A stretch of 61,439 nucleotides of DNA from Sporomusaceae bacterium FL31. GTDB taxonomy: Bacteria > Bacillota > Negativicutes > DSM-1736 > Dendrosporobacteraceae. Of this stretch, positions 8,785 through 17,297 are shown one piece after another. The stretch covers positions 1 to 61,439 of the forward strand of contig BIFV01000022.1 of the NCBI GenBank assembly GCA_003990955.1, in the 5' to 3' direction. The position numbers and the translations under genes were made by a program. The notes below the pieces were generated by a model that was not told the DNA's origin, searched no databases, and saw only the letters and a program-made list of their open reading frames with translations. Position 1 is the first letter of the stretch, and each line of letters starts with the position of its first letter.

Positions 8785-9684
8785 ATGTCCAAATTGCAAA
8801 TATGGGTTTTGCTGATTTTGTGCAATTTGTTTTGGGCTGGCAATTATGTATTTGGCAAATATGTTATTGCAGAAATAACACCATATTGGATTACGCTTTT
8901 CCGCTGGGCACTTGCGCTTTTTTTATTATATCCTGTTGCTCGTCAGCTTGAGAGCCCAATAGACTGGATGGCAGTCAAAAAGGATTGGTTCTTATTAACC
9001 TGCATGGGAGTCTTAGGTGTCATTGGGTATAATATCGTGCTCTATTCAGCCTTGGCGTATACAACTGCGACCAATGCGGCATTAGTGAGTGCGATAAATC
9101 CAGGATTAATTGTTGTTTTTTCGGTAATCCTGTTTAAAGAACGAGTTTCGGGTTTACAGTGGCTGGGGGTTAGTATTTCTCTTGTGGGTGCCCTGGTGGT
9201 TTTAACAGGGGGAGATTTTACCCGCATCCTAACAGCCCAATATAATGTTGGTGATTTACTGATGGTAATCGCTGTGTTGATATGGACATTCTACACCATC
9301 ATTGCTAAAAAACTATCCACTCCGCCCATTACTGCCACAACGGTTTCGACTGCCATTGCAGTTTTGCTTATGTTCCCGTTTGCCATGTTTCAAGAGCTTG
9401 ATACCGGTAAAATTGGGATGCTTGCGATTACCGGCATTTTATATATGGTGGTATTTCCTTCAGTGGGTTCCTTTATATTTTGGAATATGGCAGTTCGTGA
9501 TGTTGGTGCCAGCAAAGCAGGGGTATTTCTTAATCTTATGCCTGTATTTACAGCAATGATCAGTGTCATGCTGGGTGAACACATTACAAGCGCTCAATGG
9601 ATAGGGGGCTTGCTGGTATTTGGTGGTGTTTATTTGACAACAGGTTTATTAGAACGGAAATCAGCGGTCTTACAAGAGACTTAG
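8785..9684 (+). CDS. EamA/DMT-superfamily transporter
   Basis: Putative metabolite or amino-acid exporter of the inner membrane; 299 residues with ten predicted membrane helices arranged as two EamA repeats. The first opens with LCNLFWAGNYVFGKYVI, the second near GDLLMVIAVLIWTFYTI. GGGAG lies before the ATG. The substrate is unknown. Two further paralogues lie at 15150 and 46708. Confidence 0.88.
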   Translation: MSKLQIWVLLILCNLFWAGNYVFGKYVIAEITPYWITLFRWALALFLLYPVARQLESPIDWMAVKKDWFLLTCMGVLGVIGYNIVLYSALAYTTATNAALVSAINPGLIVVFSVILFKERVSGLQWLGVSISLVGALVVLTGGDFTRILTAQYNVGDLLMVIAVLIWTFYTIIAKKLSTPPITATTVSTAIAVLLMFPFAMFQELDTGKIGMLAITGILYMVVFPSVGSFIFWNMAVRDVGASKAGVFLNLMPVFTAMISVMLGEHITSAQWIGGLLVFGGVYLTTGLLERKSAVLQET

Positions 9685-9724
9685 CAGCTTCTAATTTTAG
9701 GAACATGAATAAGGAGGGGATTGG

Positions 9725-9913
9725 ATGCCCCATACATTACGAAAAAATATAGTTCCAGGTATTACGGTAAAAGTGGTACAGAAACAGCATCAGCGCACCG
9801 GACAGTTGACAGAAGGTGTTGTTAAGGATATTTTGACCTCAAGTGCCATACATCACCGTGGGATCAAAGTGCGGCTTGTTTCAGGAATTATTGGCCGGGT
9901 ACAGCAATTGTAA
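9725..9913 (+). CDS. YwbE family protein (DUF2196)
   Basis: 62 residues matching the small conserved YwbE family: an N-terminal KNIVPGITVKVVQKQHQRTG segment followed by LTEGVVKDILTSS and a C-terminal GIKVRLVSGIIGRVQ. The family has no known function; its short beta-rich, basic sequence resembles an SH3-like RNA-binding fold, which is inference. A strong AAGGAGGGG site precedes the ATG. It may be co-transcribed with the DMT transporter and ends at a strong hairpin. Confidence 0.85.
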   Translation: MPHTLRKNIVPGITVKVVQKQHQRTGQLTEGVVKDILTSSAIHHRGIKVRLVSGIIGRVQQL

Positions 9914-9928
9914 GGAAATAGAAATAAG

Positions 9929-9970
9929 GCAGGCCCAACAGTCATAGTGACTGTTGGGCCTGTTGCTTTA
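9929..9970. terminator. Bidirectional terminator
   Basis: A 16-bp GC-rich stem (GCAGGCCCAACAGTCA and its near-complement) with a three-base loop lies between the convergent ywbE-like and 2-hydroxyacid dehydrogenase genes and can serve both. Confidence 0.85.
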
Positions 9971-9979
9971 TACCGAAGG

Positions 9980-10939
9980 TTATTTTGAGTTTACAACATT
10001 AATAGGCTGACCTTGTAAGAAAGCTTTAATATTGTCAGCCATGAGGTTAATCAAGCGCTGTCTGGATTCGTAACGGCGCCAGCCGATGTGTGGAGTCATG
10101 ATAACGTTGTCCATAGAGAATAATGGGTTATCTAATGCTGGTGGCTCAGGATCTTGTACATCAAGAGCGGCTCCGGCAATGGTTTTGTTATTCAAGGCTT
10201 CAATTAAATCCGCTTCATTGATCAGCGGGCCGCGTGAAGTATTCACAATATAGGCAGTCGGTTTCATTAATTTAAGGCGGTCTTTATTGATAATATGCTT
10301 GGTATCAGCCATTAGCGGGCAGTGTAACGTGATAAAATCGCTTTGTTTAAGAACTTCTTCTACGCTAGTGAATTTTACATTCTCGTCATCCCATGGTTTT
10401 GGGAAAGGATCATAAACAAGCACCTTCATGCCTAACACAAGAGCAATTTTTATGGCATGGCGGCCGATAGCGCCGGCACCAATTACACCAAGTGTTTTGC
10501 CTTGTACTTCGAAATGAGGAACTTGAAGATATTTAGTAAAGTTATCAAAGTTTTTCCGCTCAAGCATAAGCTGCTGCTGAGGCAGTGAAGCGCTAAGGTT
10601 AAGAACAAAGGTAATGGCCAATTGAGCCACAGCCTCGGTACTATAACTTGGAATATTGCAGACGGCAATATTCTTTTCTTTGGCAGCCACAATATCAATA
10701 TTATTATAGCCGGTACCTGCTTCGCAAATCAGTTTGACTGAAGGAGGAAATTGAGAGATTACGTCTCTGCCAACAGGCATTTCCTTGGTGATAATAATAT
10801 CCTGACCCTGGACACGTTCGAGAATTTCATCATTGCTACTGGCTTCATAGTTTGTTAAAGTAGTCAGTTCCCTTAGTGGTGAAAAATCCAGTTTGTTATC
10901 GAAATCTAATTTCGCGGCATTGAGAAAAACTGTTTTCAT
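9980..10939 (-). CDS. D-isomer-specific 2-hydroxyacid dehydrogenase
   Basis: NAD(P)-dependent reduction of a 2-oxoacid such as hydroxypyruvate, glyoxylate or a related compound. 319 residues. The nucleotide motif GVIGAGAIGRHA is central. The catalytic residues are placed as in the family: Arg in NTSRGPLINEADL, Glu in DPEPPALDNPL, His in MTPHIGWRR. It is transcribed alone. The substrate is not deducible; glycerate dehydrogenase and phosphoglycerate-dehydrogenase-like enzymes are the nearest relatives. Confidence 0.9.
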   Translation of the reverse strand: MKTVFLNAAKLDFDNKLDFSPLRELTTLTNYEASSNDEILERVQGQDIIITKEMPVGRDVISQFPPSVKLICEAGTGYNNIDIVAAKEKNIAVCNIPSYSTEAVAQLAITFVLNLSASLPQQQLMLERKNFDNFTKYLQVPHFEVQGKTLGVIGAGAIGRHAIKIALVLGMKVLVYDPFPKPWDDENVKFTSVEEVLKQSDFITLHCPLMADTKHIINKDRLKLMKPTAYIVNTSRGPLINEADLIEALNNKTIAGAALDVQDPEPPALDNPLFSMDNVIMTPHIGWRRYESRQRLINLMADNIKAFLQGQPINVVNSK

Positions 10940-11064
10940 AATTGCCCCCCTAAAGTTAGAATATTTACAAATATAAGTATATTCTGCCCTTGTACAACTG
11001 TCAATCTTTAGTAATTATTCGCACAAAGCGAGGAGTTTTCAGCAGACTGACATTATTTTAGACG

Positions 11065-11100
11065 TAAAAAAGGGATTTGCGAAGTAAGCAAATCCCTTTA
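11065..11100 (-). terminator. Terminator of the minus-strand RNA
   Basis: A 12-bp perfect stem (AAAGGGATTTGC and complement) around a GAAGTAA loop is followed on the minus strand by six T. It sits directly behind the structured RNA described next. Confidence 0.8.
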
Positions 11101-11279
11101 AAATGTTAGCCCATAATACCGTTGTCTTTATATGTCCAAACCCGCTGCTCGCAGGTGGGCATCCTAGTTATGTTTTTGCCATCCACTCAGGGTGGCTCGG
11201 CAGCTGCATAACATCAAATTCCCCGGTTATAAAAGTAGGTTGGACATATTCAGTTAACGCATATTCCAGGCAACCTTAT
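11101..11279 (-). ncRNA. Structured non-coding RNA, possibly 6S RNA
   Basis: No credible gene covers this stretch, but on the minus strand it folds well. An imperfect closing stem (GCCTGGAATAT with GTATTATGGGC) encloses two opposed unpaired tracts of about 11 nt. Next comes a stem pairing ATATGTCCAA with TTGGACATAT, then inner hairpins (GTTATG/CATAAC and GCCACCC...GGATGGC). Length (about 180 nt), closing stem, central bubble and adjacent terminator all fit 6S RNA, the RNA polymerase decoy. The inner branches are more elaborate than the classic single rod, so the family name is tentative. A possible promoter (TTGAGC, 18 bp, TAGTAA) lies upstream near 11280-11310. Confidence 0.5.
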
Positions 11280-11411
11280 TTAATTACTAGCGTTATGTTA
11301 TCATAACGCTCAACCATCTTCAATGCCTGCTAATGTTCAAGGAAGTCTGCTTGAGCTGGCTAAAGGCGAACAACTGCTTTATACGCCATTATTCATACAG
11401 TTTCATTACTG

Positions 11412-12029
11412 TTAACGTAAGATACCGCGAACAGCAGCAATTTCCCAACTATTATAGTTATCGCGATCTAATTCAACAATATATTGCTTACCAGTGGTTG
11501 TTTTCTTAACTAAAATGGTTGCACTATTGTTTGATTGGGAAAGAAGTGTAAAAGAATCCCGATAACGGTCAAATCCGTAATTGGAAGCATAATCTTTGAA
11601 ATAATCGATCGGATTAGACAAATAGTTCGCAGAACTCCAGCTATTATAACGGTGATTATCACTGCGATAATAGATTTTGCCGTTCTCATACCATCCTTGA
11701 TTTTCATCAGATCCTGGCCAGCTGTGATTGTGTTCGTGCCAGCCTCTTCCGGGTGGTTTTGATGACTTTTCTCTCTTTTCTTTTGATGCCGTCTTTTCTG
11801 TCTTTTCAGCAGTAACTTGTTTTACTGGCGTTTCACTATCTTTATTAAACAATGCAGATTTTAATGCAATTGGAGTTGGAGATGTTAGCGGGCTTTTGGC
11901 AGAGGCAGCACTGGCAATCGGGAGACCGGGTAATGCAGCGCCTGCCATAATTGCAGCACCTGCCACTGCTGCGGCATAGCGTTTGTATTTGCGGCGAAGC
12001 AATTTGCTTTTTAAAGATTTTTTATCCAT
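11412..12029 (-). CDS. Secreted hypothetical protein
   Basis: 205 residues, not recognised. A very basic N-terminus (KSLKSKLLRRKYKRY) leads into a hydrophobic Ala/Gly-rich signal segment ending near ASAAS, so the protein is exported or anchored. A Ser/Thr/Lys-rich linker with many charged residues follows, then a Trp/Tyr/His-rich region (GRGWHEHNHSWPGSDENQGWY). The C-terminal 80 residues look folded and include TTTGKQYIVELDRDNYNSWEI. The second half may bind a cell-surface ligand; this is inference. GGGAGGG lies upstream of the ATG. Confidence 0.8.
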   Translation of the reverse strand: MDKKSLKSKLLRRKYKRYAAAVAGAAIMAGAALPGLPIASAASAKSPLTSPTPIALKSALFNKDSETPVKQVTAEKTEKTASKEKREKSSKPPGRGWHEHNHSWPGSDENQGWYENGKIYYRSDNHRYNSWSSANYLSNPIDYFKDYASNYGFDRYRDSFTLLSQSNNSATILVKKTTTGKQYIVELDRDNYNSWEIAAVRGILR

Positions 12030-12061
12030 CTAATTCCCTCCCCAATTTTGTCCTCAAGCTT

Positions 12062-12090
12062 ATTATAGTTTTTCATACTTTCATGCTTAA
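12062..12090 (-). promoter_or_regulatory. Promoter of the secreted hypothetical gene
   Basis: On the minus strand TTAAGC and a perfect TATAAT are 17 bp apart, about 35 bp before the start codon. Confidence 0.6.
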
Positions 12091-12204
12091 CATTCCTGGA
12101 AATTAAAATTCTTTGCTTATGGACAAGATTGGTTTATAATTAACACATTATTGGAAAATTAAAACAATTTGAAACAAATAATTTTTAAATTTTGGAAAAA
12201 TATA

Positions 12205-12233
12205 TTGACAAACCATTTAATTAATAATATTAT
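12205..12233 (+). promoter_or_regulatory. Peroxiredoxin promoter
   Basis: A perfect TTGACA and a TATTAT are 17 bp apart in a very AT-rich stretch, giving a leader of about 40 nt. Confidence 0.75.
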
Positions 12234-12238
12234 TTAAT

Positions 12239-12253
12239 TAATAATAATTATGA
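12239..12253 (+). promoter_or_regulatory. PerR-like operator
   Basis: TAATAATAATTATGA matches the PerR box consensus TTATAATnATTATAA at 12 of 14 defined positions and lies just downstream of the -10, where a bound repressor would block transcription. Peroxide control of a peroxiredoxin is expected. AT-rich sequence can produce such matches by chance. Confidence 0.45.
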
Positions 12254-12278
12254 TTATCGTTTAAAGGAGTTGCTTAGA

Positions 12279-12815
12279 ATGTTGCTTAAAGTTGGTCAAA
12301 AAGCCCCTGATTTTTCAATGGTTACTACAAAGAATCCTGAAACTTTGGACGAAGTGGTGAGCCTGGCTGATTATCAAGGTAAATGGCTGGTGTTATTCTT
12401 CTATCCGTTAGATTTCACTTTTGTCTGCCCAACCGAAATCCGTGGATTTAATAGTAAACTTGCCGAATTTAATAGCGTTGGTGCTGAAGTGCTCGGGGTC
12501 AGCGTAGATAGTGTTTATTCACATCGAGCTTGGATTAATACCTCGCGCGATGCCGGCGGACTGGGTGGTCTTGACTATCCGCTTGCTTCCGATATCACTA
12601 AGCAAGCAGCTAGAGATTATGGTGTATTAATTGAAGATCAAGGCATAGCATTAAGAGGATTGTTTATCATTGACCCAGAAGGAATACTTCGTTATCAGGT
12701 AGTCAGTGATTTAAATGTAGGACGTAGTGTTGATGAAACACTTAGAGTGTTACAGGCTTTACAAAGTGGCGGCAGATGCCCAATTGATTGGCAGCCTGGT
12801 GAAAGAACCATTTGA
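12279..12815 (+). CDS. 2-Cys peroxiredoxin (AhpC/Prx1 type)
   Basis: Reduces hydrogen peroxide and alkyl hydroperoxides in the cytoplasm. 178 residues. The peroxidatic cysteine is in FYPLDFTFVCPTEI (near residue 48), the downstream GLDYPLASD segment is typical, and the resolving cysteine is in GGRCPIDW near the C-terminus, so it is a typical 2-Cys enzyme. The ATG at 12279 is chosen because AAAGGAG lies nine bases upstream; a TTG at 12270 would abut the binding site. No ahpF-like reductase is adjacent. Confidence 0.92.
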   Translation: MLLKVGQKAPDFSMVTTKNPETLDEVVSLADYQGKWLVLFFYPLDFTFVCPTEIRGFNSKLAEFNSVGAEVLGVSVDSVYSHRAWINTSRDAGGLGGLDYPLASDITKQAARDYGVLIEDQGIALRGLFIIDPEGILRYQVVSDLNVGRSVDETLRVLQALQSGGRCPIDWQPGERTI

Positions 12816-12841
12816 GTACATAGTTTGGCCTATGAGGTTCT

Positions 12842-12936
12842 GTTTAAATCATAAGTATGCAATGTCTTAGAGGAACAGCAAATCTTGCTGCCTGATCTTT
12901 GGGCCTTTTTAGACTTAGCATACTTGTGGTTTAAAT
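12842..12936 (+). other. Large branched stem-loop downstream of peroxiredoxin
   Basis: GTTTAAATCATAAGTATGC pairs imperfectly with GCATACTTGTGGTTTAAA. Inside lie a perfect CAGCAA/TTGCTG hairpin and a small GCC/GGGC hairpin, followed by TTTTT. It may be the 3' end and terminator of the peroxiredoxin message or a separate small RNA. The remaining 150 bp before the next gene show nothing clear. Confidence 0.4.
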
Positions 12937-13087
12937 ATTCGATCCTATGGCTTATAGAGTTTCTAACAAATAGAGAGCATTGTATAAAGTGTCATTTAAC
13001 CTGCAGCTTATGCATACTATTAGTTCTTAAGAGCGGATCTTGTGGATTGCAGGTAAAATAATAAAAAAATAGTATGGAGGAGTTATT

Positions 13088-13372
13088 ATGTCAGAAGAGA
13101 ATCAAAAAATCGTTGATTGCAGCAGTGCCGGCAAAGGGTTTGCACGCACTGAAGGCAGTGAAATCGCTGCTGAGAATTGTCCACTGCCATCAGGGCAGGA
13201 TAAAGGATTTGCGCGGACTGACGCGGATGATGCTCCGCCTGCAAATCATTGCGCCAGTGCGGGAAAGGGCTTTGCCAGGACAGAGGGAAATGATATTGTA
13301 GCTGAAGATTGTGCGTTGCCAGATGGCCAGGGAAAAGGTTTTGCTAAGACCTATGACCCTGCAAAAGATTAA
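13088..13372 (+). CDS. Small repeat protein with four GFA[RK]T motifs
   Basis: 94 residues, family unknown. The protein is two tandem copies of a unit of about 40 residues: C, SAGKGFARTEG, an acidic I.AE segment, C.LP.GQ, then KGFA[RK]T. Cysteines fall at 11, 31, 55 and 75, evenly spaced (20, 24, 20). No signal peptide or membrane segment. The two DNA copies differ at many positions while the protein motif is kept, which points to selection on the peptide rather than a recent duplication. GGAGGAG precedes the ATG and a strong terminator follows, so it is a real monocistronic gene. Function unknown; metal or ligand binding, or a structural role, are guesses. Confidence 0.8.
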   Translation: MSEENQKIVDCSSAGKGFARTEGSEIAAENCPLPSGQDKGFARTDADDAPPANHCASAGKGFARTEGNDIVAEDCALPDGQGKGFAKTYDPAKD

Positions 13373-13381
13373 AATCTAAGC

Positions 13382-13427
13382 AAAAAAGCTAGGGAACGGG
13401 GGAGAATCCGTTCCCTAGCTTTTTTGC
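13382..13427 (+). terminator. Intrinsic terminator
   Basis: A stem of AAAAAAGCTAGGGAACG with its complement around a loop of about ten bases ends in TTTTTT. Confidence 0.9.
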
Positions 13428-13558
13428 TGCGTCATCGTGTTCGTATGCTCGTTGAGATGTGTTTAAGAATAATAATTATTTTTTTGAATGATGTTTCTAT
13501 TTTGCTTCCTTATCATACAATGGCAGTGGGAATGTCGTCGAGGAAGGGGGAGGCATAG

Positions 13559-14962
13559 ATGGGGATTGAAATTACGGCATTGCATTGGACGTTCAGCATC
13601 TTTATTTTGCTCATCATGACTACAATGATTTTACGCCGTGACAGCAGTTTGGTATGTATGATTGGTATTTTCATTATCGGTTACTTTGCAAAAGGTAGTT
13701 TCAGCATGGCGACAATCGGAATATTTAATAGTTTTGTTTATGCAATTAATGAATTAGCTGGTACTATTTTGGTTATTTCACTGATTGTCGCTATGAGTAA
13801 GTCTTTATCCAGCACTGGGGTCAATGAGCTTATGGTGGCACCCTTTGCGCAAATCATTCGTTCTCCCGGGATGGCTTATTGGATCATAGGGGTTTTTATG
13901 ATGGTGATTTCGTGGTTTTTTTGGCCATCGCCAGCCGCCGCCCTGATGGGAGCCGTGCTGCTGCCTGTTGGCAGGCGGGTGGGTCTGCCGGCAATAGGAG
14001 TCGCTATGGCGATGAATTTATTTGGGCATGGAATTGCACTAGCCAGTGATTGGGTCATTCAAGCGGCGCCAAAACTAACAGCAGATGCTGCTGGAATTCC
14101 GGTGCAGGCTGTGGTAAATGCCAGTGTTCCATTGATATTAGTCATGGGAATAGTCACCGTCAGTGTTGCTTATTGGATGTTACGGCGTGATATGAGAAAC
14201 GGTAAATTAAGTATCGAAGCAGAAGAAACGTTTGCTGATGTTGAACAAATAAGAACAGGTGAGCCTGCTTTTGAATTAACATCAACAGCTAAAAAAATAT
14301 TAGCTGCCATGGTTCCAGTGTTTTTCTGTATCGACGTGGCAGTCATGTATGTGCTTGACTTGCGAGGTGGTGATGCCACGGCATTGATTGGCGGTACTTC
14401 AATTTTTATTCTCATCATTATTGCATTACTTACTCATCGTGGCCGAGTCTTGGAAACTACAACAAGCTATCTTGTAGAGGGATTTAAATTTGGAATTACT
14501 GTTTTTGGACCCATTATTCCAATTGCCGCATTCTTTTATTTGGGGGATAGTGGATTTACCGCAATTTTTGGCAAAGTACTGCCGCCAGGGTCGAATGGTC
14601 TGGTTAATGATCTAGGAATTGTTATGGCTCACTCTGTACCGATAAACGCTGTGGTCGGAGCCTTTACCATTACGCTGGTGGGGATTATTACCGGCTTGGA
14701 TGGGTCAGGATTCTCGGGGATATCCCTGGTTGGTTCTTTGGCTAAGCTATTCTCGGTCTCTACTGGCTCGGGGATTGCAACAATGACTGCTTTGGGGCAG
14801 ATCTCGGGAATTTTTACTGGCGGCGGGACGCTAATTCCCTGGAGTCTCATTGCAGTGGCTGCAATCTGCAATGTCAGCCCTTTTGAACTCGCCAGACGTA
14901 ACTTAGTACCGGTATTGGCCGGATTTCTGGCTATGACTATTGTTGGGATTTTTCTCATATAA
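13559..14962 (+). CDS. Integral membrane permease, ion-transporter superfamily-like
   Basis: 467 residues with about 11-12 hydrophobic segments. The even spacing of segments, a re-entrant-looking WPSPAAALMGAVLLPVGRR stretch and the C-terminal GSGIATMTALGQISGIFTGGGTLIPWS suggest a CitM/GntP/ArsB-like secondary transporter. I do not recognise a specific family, and the substrate is unknown. A GGGGGAGG site precedes the ATG. It is monocistronic, with a terminator on each side. Confidence 0.75.
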   Translation: MGIEITALHWTFSIFILLIMTTMILRRDSSLVCMIGIFIIGYFAKGSFSMATIGIFNSFVYAINELAGTILVISLIVAMSKSLSSTGVNELMVAPFAQIIRSPGMAYWIIGVFMMVISWFFWPSPAAALMGAVLLPVGRRVGLPAIGVAMAMNLFGHGIALASDWVIQAAPKLTADAAGIPVQAVVNASVPLILVMGIVTVSVAYWMLRRDMRNGKLSIEAEETFADVEQIRTGEPAFELTSTAKKILAAMVPVFFCIDVAVMYVLDLRGGDATALIGGTSIFILIIIALLTHRGRVLETTTSYLVEGFKFGITVFGPIIPIAAFFYLGDSGFTAIFGKVLPPGSNGLVNDLGIVMAHSVPINAVVGAFTITLVGIITGLDGSGFSGISLVGSLAKLFSVSTGSGIATMTALGQISGIFTGGGTLIPWSLIAVAAICNVSPFELARRNLVPVLAGFLAMTIVGIFLI

Positions 14963-14968
14963 GGTAGA

Positions 14969-15006
14969 ATGAGCAGCGGCGCGTACAGCGTTCTGCTCAT
15001 TTTTCG
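14969..15006 (+). terminator. Intrinsic terminator
   Basis: ATGAGCAG pairs with CTGCTCAT and is followed by TTTTT. Confidence 0.75.
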
Positions 15007-15149
15007 TTATTTGCGTCAACAGGGTACTTCTTCAAAGAAACAGAAGAAATTTTCCTTACTGCATGATTTTTAGTAATCAAACATTGACTAGGTCAGTGCT
15101 TTGGTTTACAATCAACCTTATCTTAGTTGTTGCCGAAGGAGTCCTTTAC

Positions 15150-16061
15150 ATGAAATGTAGATCAAATATGCTGCTATTGCTGGCAGCAGCCATTTGGGGT
15201 TTTGCGTTTGTAGCTCAGCGTGTTGGAATGGAATTTATTGGCCCATTTAGCTTTAATGGCTTAAGATTTGCGCTGGGGGCTGTTTCCTTACTGCCTCTTA
15301 TCCTATATGGCCGCAATAATACGCATGCGGAACATGCCAATGTGGCTGCACAAAGTTCCTGGCGTATTGGCTTACTGGCTGGTATTATTTTATTTATTGC
15401 CGCTTCATTACAGCAAATTGGCTTAATCTATACGACGGCTGGAAAAAGTGCTTTTATCACGTGCTTGTATATTGTGTTGGTGCCCTTGGCCGGAATATTT
15501 TTAAAGCAGCGAATTATGCTTAGCACCTGGTTGGGATCCATCTTGGCCGTAATTGGTTTGTATTTTTTATGTGTTAAAGAAAGTTTTGCCATTTCATATG
15601 GTGATTTCCTGGAGTTATTAGGGGCTTTCTTTTGGGCGGCTCATATTTTGTATATTGATCACTATGCCCGGAAGGTTAACTCTTTGCATTTAGCGTTTTT
15701 TCAGTTTCTGACTTGTGCAATCTTAAGTCTTGGTGTGGCTTTGGTGATGGAGAGCATCACTTTAACGGGTGTTATCCAGGCCGGTGTTCCAATCCTGTAT
15801 GGTGGGATTTGTTCTGTTGGCATTGCTTATACTTTGCAGATTGTCGGGCAGAAAAATGCTGCCCCTTCTCATGCTGCGATTATTCTGAGTATGGAAACGG
15901 TATTTGCTGCAATTGGCGGTTGGCTTATCTTGAATGAGCAGCTTGGCTTTCAGGAACTTATGGGATGTGTGCTGATGATGGCAGGAATGCTGCTTTCTCA
16001 GTTGTCCAATATTCGACCATCTGTTGATGCTCAGCCTGCAACCGAAAATGTCAAGCTATAG
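15150..16061 (+). CDS. EamA/DMT-superfamily transporter
   Basis: 303 residues, ten predicted membrane helices in two EamA repeats (first LLLLAAAIWGFAFVAQR, second ELLGAFFWAAHILYIDHYAR). A putative inner-membrane exporter of unknown substrate. The ATG at 15150 is preceded by GAAGGAGT; an earlier in-frame ATG at 15063 would add 29 residues without a binding site and is rejected. It ends just before a long bidirectional hairpin. Confidence 0.87.
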   Translation: MKCRSNMLLLLAAAIWGFAFVAQRVGMEFIGPFSFNGLRFALGAVSLLPLILYGRNNTHAEHANVAAQSSWRIGLLAGIILFIAASLQQIGLIYTTAGKSAFITCLYIVLVPLAGIFLKQRIMLSTWLGSILAVIGLYFLCVKESFAISYGDFLELLGAFFWAAHILYIDHYARKVNSLHLAFFQFLTCAILSLGVALVMESITLTGVIQAGVPILYGGICSVGIAYTLQIVGQKNAAPSHAAIILSMETVFAAIGGWLILNEQLGFQELMGCVLMMAGMLLSQLSNIRPSVDAQPATENVKL

Positions 16062-16067
16062 TGAGAT

Positions 16068-16120
16068 AACCGTAATAAAAAATCAGCTCAACACAGTTGA
16101 GCTGATTTTTTATTACGGTT
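16068..16120. terminator. Perfect 25-bp bidirectional terminator
   Basis: The arms pair perfectly over 25 bp with a three-base ACA loop, and the A and T runs serve both converging genes. The hairpin includes the stop codon of the pseudouridine synthase. Confidence 0.9.
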
Positions 16121-17012
16121 AGTTTGTGATCTTGTTTATGGCATTTTCAATATCGATGGCTAAGGGTGCTGTTACAATAATTTTGCGATGATCGCCTAAA
16201 TGATTAAAGGCGACAGAAGTTGCATGCAATGCCTGCCTAGCTATGAGTGATGAACGTATTCCGTACATGCCATCGCCAATAATCGGAAACCCGACATGAG
16301 CCAGGTGCAAACGAATTTGGTGTGTCCTTCCTGTTTCTAATGACAGCTCGACTAGTGAAGCGTTCGGGAAAATGTGGATAGTTTGATAATTGGTCACAGC
16401 AGTCTGACCCTGCCTGGTAATAGCGCGTCGATTCGGCATGCTGGGATGTGGCCCGATTGGTGCATCAATGGTTCCGGCCGCTGGCTGGATTACGCCTTTG
16501 ACTAAAGCTAAGTAAGTGCGCTGCAGAACTTTTTCCTTTAACTGCTGCTCAAGCAGAGCTTGGGAGTGCGCATTTTTGGCAAAGATTACGCAGCCTGAGG
16601 TATCCCGATCCAATCGATGGATTGGGCGGATGGTAGCGGTTATTTTATGCTGCTGCAAATGAAATGCCAGATAGTTGGCCAAAGTGCCGCTTGTAGTCTG
16701 ACCAGTTGGGTGTACCAATTGACCTGCTGGCTTGTTTAATACCATTAGGTATTCGTCTTCATACAGCATGTCAACTTGACCTGGTTCGGGTTGAACGCCG
16801 TAAGTGGTATCCGCAAAAGTCATGACTTGTAACTGATCAGCTGTTTTTAATTTTCGCTGAAGAAAGGCTGGCTTGCCATTTAAACGCACGCCTTTCAGGC
16901 GGGTTAGCTTCTGAAGCTTGCGACCAGAGTATAATAATACTTGTTTTAAGTACTGCTCAATAGTAAGTCCTTCGTATTCTGGAACAATTTTATGAGTGCT
17001 AAATAATTTCAT
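16119..17012 (-). CDS. RluA-family pseudouridine synthase
   Basis: Isomerises uridines in rRNA or tRNA. 297 residues. An N-terminal S4-like region (TIEQYLKQVLLYSGRKLQKL) precedes the catalytic domain; the catalytic aspartate lies in HRLDRDTSGC, with YEDEYLMVLNKPAGQLVHP before it and ETGRTHQIRLHLAHVGFPIIGD after it, the RluD/RluA hallmarks. The start at 17012 is chosen because AAAGGAATT precedes that ATG and the S4 region begins right after. Which uridine is modified cannot be read from sequence. Confidence 0.92.
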   Translation of the reverse strand: MKLFSTHKIVPEYEGLTIEQYLKQVLLYSGRKLQKLTRLKGVRLNGKPAFLQRKLKTADQLQVMTFADTTYGVQPEPGQVDMLYEDEYLMVLNKPAGQLVHPTGQTTSGTLANYLAFHLQQHKITATIRPIHRLDRDTSGCVIFAKNAHSQALLEQQLKEKVLQRTYLALVKGVIQPAAGTIDAPIGPHPSMPNRRAITRQGQTAVTNYQTIHIFPNASLVELSLETGRTHQIRLHLAHVGFPIIGDGMYGIRSSLIARQALHATSVAFNHLGDHRKIIVTAPLAIDIENAINKITN

Positions 17013-17171
17013 GGTAGAATTCCTTTTCACTTGCTGTAATAGACCAAGATATGCTTGTCTATTACAAAATGATATAATAATGGGTGTTGAATTGCAAGCT
17101 GCCACACCGAAGAGAACCTTCTTGGTAGGTAGTATGAACCATTAAACTAGAAGCATAACAAGATCAAACCC

Positions 17172-17213
17172 AAAAAAGGTGGATCTCAATGCAATAGCAT
17201 TAAGGTCCACCTT
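17172..17213 (-). terminator. Terminator of the riboswitch-controlled operon
   Basis: On the minus strand AAGGTGGACCT pairs with AGATCCACCTT around a loop containing a second small dyad, followed by TTTTTT. It lies about 85 bp downstream of the Gly-rich membrane protein gene. Confidence 0.8.
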
Positions 17214-17297
17214 CATTCATTCGAAGTTAGTCAATTGCCAAGAATTCTAATTTAGCTGAATAAGTCTAAACCTTTACTGAAGCTTATTCGATTATCC

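Noticed and set aside
11103..11306. Open frame of 67 codons on the plus strand
   Set aside because: No ribosome binding site; lies opposite the structured minus-strand RNA and has biased composition from that RNA.
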